Source of the DNA: Longimicrobium sp.
GTDB lineage: Bacteria; Gemmatimonadota; Gemmatimonadetes; Longimicrobiales; Longimicrobiaceae
DNA length: 64,000 nucleotides
Reading direction: 5' to 3'
NCBI GenBank assembly: GCA_036389135.1
Contig: DASVQP010000117.1
Location: forward strand, 150,249-214,248
The notes beneath the pieces are model-generated. The model saw only the letters and a program-made list of their open reading frames with translations, was not told where the DNA came from and ran no database searches. This document shows, piece by piece, positions 61,784 through 64,000 of the stretch; within the stretch, counting starts at the first letter, position 1, and every line of letters begins with the position of its first letter. The position numbers and the translations under genes are program-made.

Positions 61784-63715
61784 TCAGGGGGCGGGGCGGG
61801 CGATCTCAAATGTGACGTGGACCTCGCCACCGCCCACCGCGATCCAGCGCGTCTGCATCCCGTACCGCGGATGCTCGATCTCCACCCGGTGGGTGCCCTG
61901 CCTCACGCGTCCGGTGACGAACATCCCCCGGCGGTTGGTGGCCCGCGGGGCGGTGCCTTCCAGGCGCACCGTCACTCCCTGCACAGGATCGCCGCTGACT
62001 GCGTCCACGATCAGACCGTGCACTGCGAGGTCCGGCGAGCCGGTCGCCCGCAGCGTCACGCCCTCCACGTGAACGATCTGCGCGAACACGACCACTGCGA
62101 GGTCGCGCAGCACCGGTGCGGTGCCGTCCAGGGTGAGGGTGACGGGGTCGCCGTGCTTGCCGTGCAAAGAGGCACGCGCGGTGATCGGCACCCCCACCGG
62201 CGCGGCGCAGAACCGGTAGTTCCCCTCCGAGTCCGACCGCACCTCGCCGCGCACGGCGCCGGCGGGGCCGGTCCACCATACCGTGACCGCCGCGTCCGGG
62301 ATGGGGACCCGGCTCCCCCTGTTCCTCACCGCGCCGGCCAGCACCCCCGCGCCGGCCGCGAGCGAGTCGCACCCCGCGGCGATCACGGTGGCCAGCGAGG
62401 GGGAGAGGAGGCGTACGCTCGAGGCCGCACCGGTCCGCACCGCCACGTCCGTGGCCGGCACGCGGTAGCGGAGCGAGTCTGTGCGCGGATGGGTGAAAGT
62501 GACGGAGTAGCGCCCCTCACCGAGCCCGGCGATGCGGAAGCGGCCCTCGCTGTCGGTCATCGCCGTCCGTTCGGTCCCCACCAGGGCGACCCGGGCTGCC
62601 GACAGGGGGGTCTCCGTCACGGCGTCCACCACCACCCCTTCCAGCGTCCCGGACTCCGCCGCGAACACCCGCTCCCCGGCCGCCGTCGACACGTCCTGGA
62701 CGTAGCCGCCGGTCTCGCGCAGCGCCTTGAGGACCACGTTGCTGCCGCGCCACGCCGTGGTGTTCCACGCCCTCGCGACCAGCTGCGGCATCCGCAGGCG
62801 CCAGCGGCGGACGATCCAGGCGCCCCCCGCCAGCCGCGCGAACTCCACGCGCCCGCCCACGCCCTCGTGCTCCTCCTCCCGCGGCAGGCCGGTGAAGCGG
62901 AAGTCGAGGTGGCGAAGCTCCGAGGTGGCCCGATCCAGCCAGAGCACGCCGCTCACGTCGGTCACGCCGCGGCGCCGCGACGGCTGGAAGGTGAGCCCCA
63001 CCAGGCCCGCGGCCGGCCCTTCCCCCGGCTTCACGCCGAAGCAGTGCGTGTCCTGGAACTCGTCCGAAAGGAGGAGCGCGGCGTCCGGCGCGAAGAAGTA
63101 GATCCCGTCGTCGCGCTCCTCGCGGTACCCCACGCGAGTGAGCTCCGACGCGTCGCGGCTCCGCCAAACCGAGCGCCCGCTGGAGTTGAGCCGCCGCGAC
63201 GTCTCGGTCATGATGCGCTCCGTCTCCGCCTCGATGTCGCGCACGTACTCGGTGAAGCCGAAGCGAAGCGTACCCGCCGTCCACGTGGTGGCGTCGATCG
63301 CCTTGCGCGCCTCCTCCCACAGCAGCGCCGCGGCGCGGCCGTCCGCGCGACGCACGTCGCAGCTCGTGCGGCCCTGCGCCACCAGCCCCTCCAGCGCCAC
63401 CGGCGCGCCGGCGCTCACCAGCCGCAGCTCGCGCGACTCGCCCGCCGCCAGCGCCAGCGCGGGCGAGTTCGTCGCGCCGAACCCGATCCGCTCCGCGCGC
63501 ACGCGGTAGCTCCCGGCCGCCCCGCCCCGCACGGTGAAGCGCCCGTCTGCGCCCGTCAGGGCACGCGCCACCACCGCGCCTCCCTCGCCGCGCAGGCTGA
63601 TGAAGGCGCCGGAGACCGGCTTGCCGGCCGCATCCACCAGCACCCCCCGCACCTGCTGCGCGGCCGCGGGGCTCGCGGCGAGAATGGCGAGCATTGCGAG
63701 ACGGACGATGCGCAT
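61784..63715 (-). CDS. Secreted protein with carboxypeptidase-regulatory-like domains
   Basis: 643 residues with a signal peptide (IVRLAMLAILAASPAAAQ). A first Big/carboxypeptidase-regulatory-like domain has VRGVLVDAAGKPVSGAFISL and GADGRFTV; a second (about 380) has LEGVVVDAVTETPLSAARV and TDSEGRFRIAGLGEGRYSV; two more follow (AVRNRGSRVPIPDAAV, GLIVDAVSGDPVQGVTV). The part between residues 120 and 370 is unclassified. The ATG at 63715 has GGAG 5 nt upstream, and the longer frame start at 63799 is a repeat shadow. Such proteins are frequent in Gemmatimonadota and may bind surface glycans or anchor a TonB system (inference). Confidence 0.78.
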   Translation of the reverse strand: MRIVRLAMLAILAASPAAAQQVRGVLVDAAGKPVSGAFISLRGEGGAVVARALTGADGRFTVRGGAAGSYRVRAERIGFGATNSPALALAAGESRELRLVSAGAPVALEGLVAQGRTSCDVRRADGRAAALLWEEARKAIDATTWTAGTLRFGFTEYVRDIEAETERIMTETSRRLNSSGRSVWRSRDASELTRVGYREERDDGIYFFAPDAALLLSDEFQDTHCFGVKPGEGPAAGLVGLTFQPSRRRGVTDVSGVLWLDRATSELRHLDFRFTGLPREEEHEGVGGRVEFARLAGGAWIVRRWRLRMPQLVARAWNTTAWRGSNVVLKALRETGGYVQDVSTAAGERVFAAESGTLEGVVVDAVTETPLSAARVALVGTERTAMTDSEGRFRIAGLGEGRYSVTFTHPRTDSLRYRVPATDVAVRTGAASSVRLLSPSLATVIAAGCDSLAAGAGVLAGAVRNRGSRVPIPDAAVTVWWTGPAGAVRGEVRSDSEGNYRFCAAPVGVPITARASLHGKHGDPVTLTLDGTAPVLRDLAVVVFAQIVHVEGVTLRATGSPDLAVHGLIVDAVSGDPVQGVTVRLEGTAPRATNRRGMFVTGRVRQGTHRVEIEHPRYGMQTRWIAVGGGEVHVTFEIARPAP

Positions 63716-63787
63716 GCGAGCTCCGGGTGCTGCGAGAGAGGCGGGGGCGACGGTGGAACGTTTGGAGCGGGCAGTTTCTGCCGGAAG

Positions 63788-63877
63788 GAAAAGCATCACA
63801 CAGAGATCACAGAGGGAACCGCAGGCCGCAGAGAACCCCTTCTGCTGTTCTTTCCGTACCCTCTGTGTCTCTGTGTA
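63788..63877. repeat. Third copy of the 'CACAGAG/CTCTGTG' hairpin repeat
   Basis: AAAAGCATCACACAGAGA at 63789-63806 is identical to the left arm at 5104-5121, followed by a middle and a right part CCCTCTGTGTCTCTGTG. It lies upstream of the minus-strand gene. The remaining 63878-64000 shows an AT-richer stretch with an imperfect CATGT-N3-ACATG and a TTGACT at the edge, probably the promoter of a gene beyond the window; no ORF is supported. Confidence 0.7.
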
Positions 63878-64000
63878 GGCGTTCGACAGTGAAAGCTACA
63901 CGCGAGAGACGGAATTGGCGCCATTGCTGGACTTTCGTATCCAAAATCGTTGGATTCACCGAAAACATGTTGTACATGGATTTCTACTCCGCCTTGACTT

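Noticed and set aside
61193..63892. 899-codon plus-strand ORF
   Set aside because: It is antisense to three well-supported minus-strand genes and has Arg/His/Gly-rich composition typical of GC-rich shadow frames.
1..64000. tRNA, rRNA or riboswitch
   Set aside because: No cloverleaf, 16S/23S motif or known riboswitch core was recognised by eye; a covariance-model search would be needed to exclude small RNAs.

Overview
The window is about 70% G+C, densely coded and without rRNA, recognisable tRNA or CRISPR. Its gene families suggest a Gemmatimonadota-type bacterium, most likely a Longimicrobium relative: CHAT and caspase proteins beside a large sigma factor, DUF4402-like chaperone-usher genes, FixJ-like and GxxExxY remnants, and recurring G-rich and 'CACAGAG' intergenic hairpins. 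The cell is diderm, as shown by an usher, an OmpA/MotB-like protein and an alpha-2-macroglobulin with PBP1C. The taxonomic call is inference from gene content.

Region by region. 1-7000: a truncated TetR regulator with tandem palindromic operators; a YceH-like protein; a TPR-CHAT protease-like protein broken by a +1 frameshift, with a promoter/palindrome; and a convergent sigma factor plus membrane anti-sigma-like protein. 7156-9653: a divergent cassette of an unknown protein, a caspase with an intact His/Cys pair, and a CHAT-like protein that has lost both catalytic residues. 9926-22120: a compact eight-gene operon joining a VWA-like lipoprotein, a small membrane protein, a tubulin/FtsZ-like protein, a very large actin/Hsp70-like ATPase, a single-pass membrane protein, a MotA/ZorA-like stator with a long helical tail, a MotB/OmpA-like partner, and a last protein with a kinase-like, apparently inactive C-terminus. 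This is the best candidate for an uncharacterised system. It resembles the FtsZ-like/VWA/OmpA membrane-remodelling system predicted from gene context by Makarova and Koonin (2010, from memory), enlarged by an actin-like ATPase and an ion-driven stator.

22434-28525 (minus): a four-gene operon of a glycosyltransferase-radical SAM/SPASM fusion, a small P-loop kinase, a nucleotidyltransferase-tyrosine phosphatase fusion and a WG-repeat O-methyltransferase, likely an unassigned modification or natural-product pathway. 28717-31133: an APC permease with an aminotransferase. 31161-36267: a defence-like island of a VapBC pair and a 1401-residue nuclease-STAND NTPase. 36457-44920: alpha-2-macroglobulin, PBP1C and a small membrane protein, translationally coupled. 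45180-48373 (minus): a LodA/GoxA-type quinocofactor oxidase with its flavoprotein partner.

48374-53800 is a disturbed region. It holds an unknown gene, a fragment of a response regulator, a decayed second copy of the queG 3' end, two secreted-type or unknown genes including a metzincin protease, intact queG, and a GxxExxY gene enclosed by near-perfect 29-bp inverted repeats. 53877-60334: a class V aminotransferase, then a chaperone-usher operon preceded by two GTTCC-N6-GGAAC palindromes and a good promoter. 60678-63715 (minus): MOSC and HD-domain proteins, a strong terminator, and a secreted protein with carboxypeptidase-regulatory-like domains.
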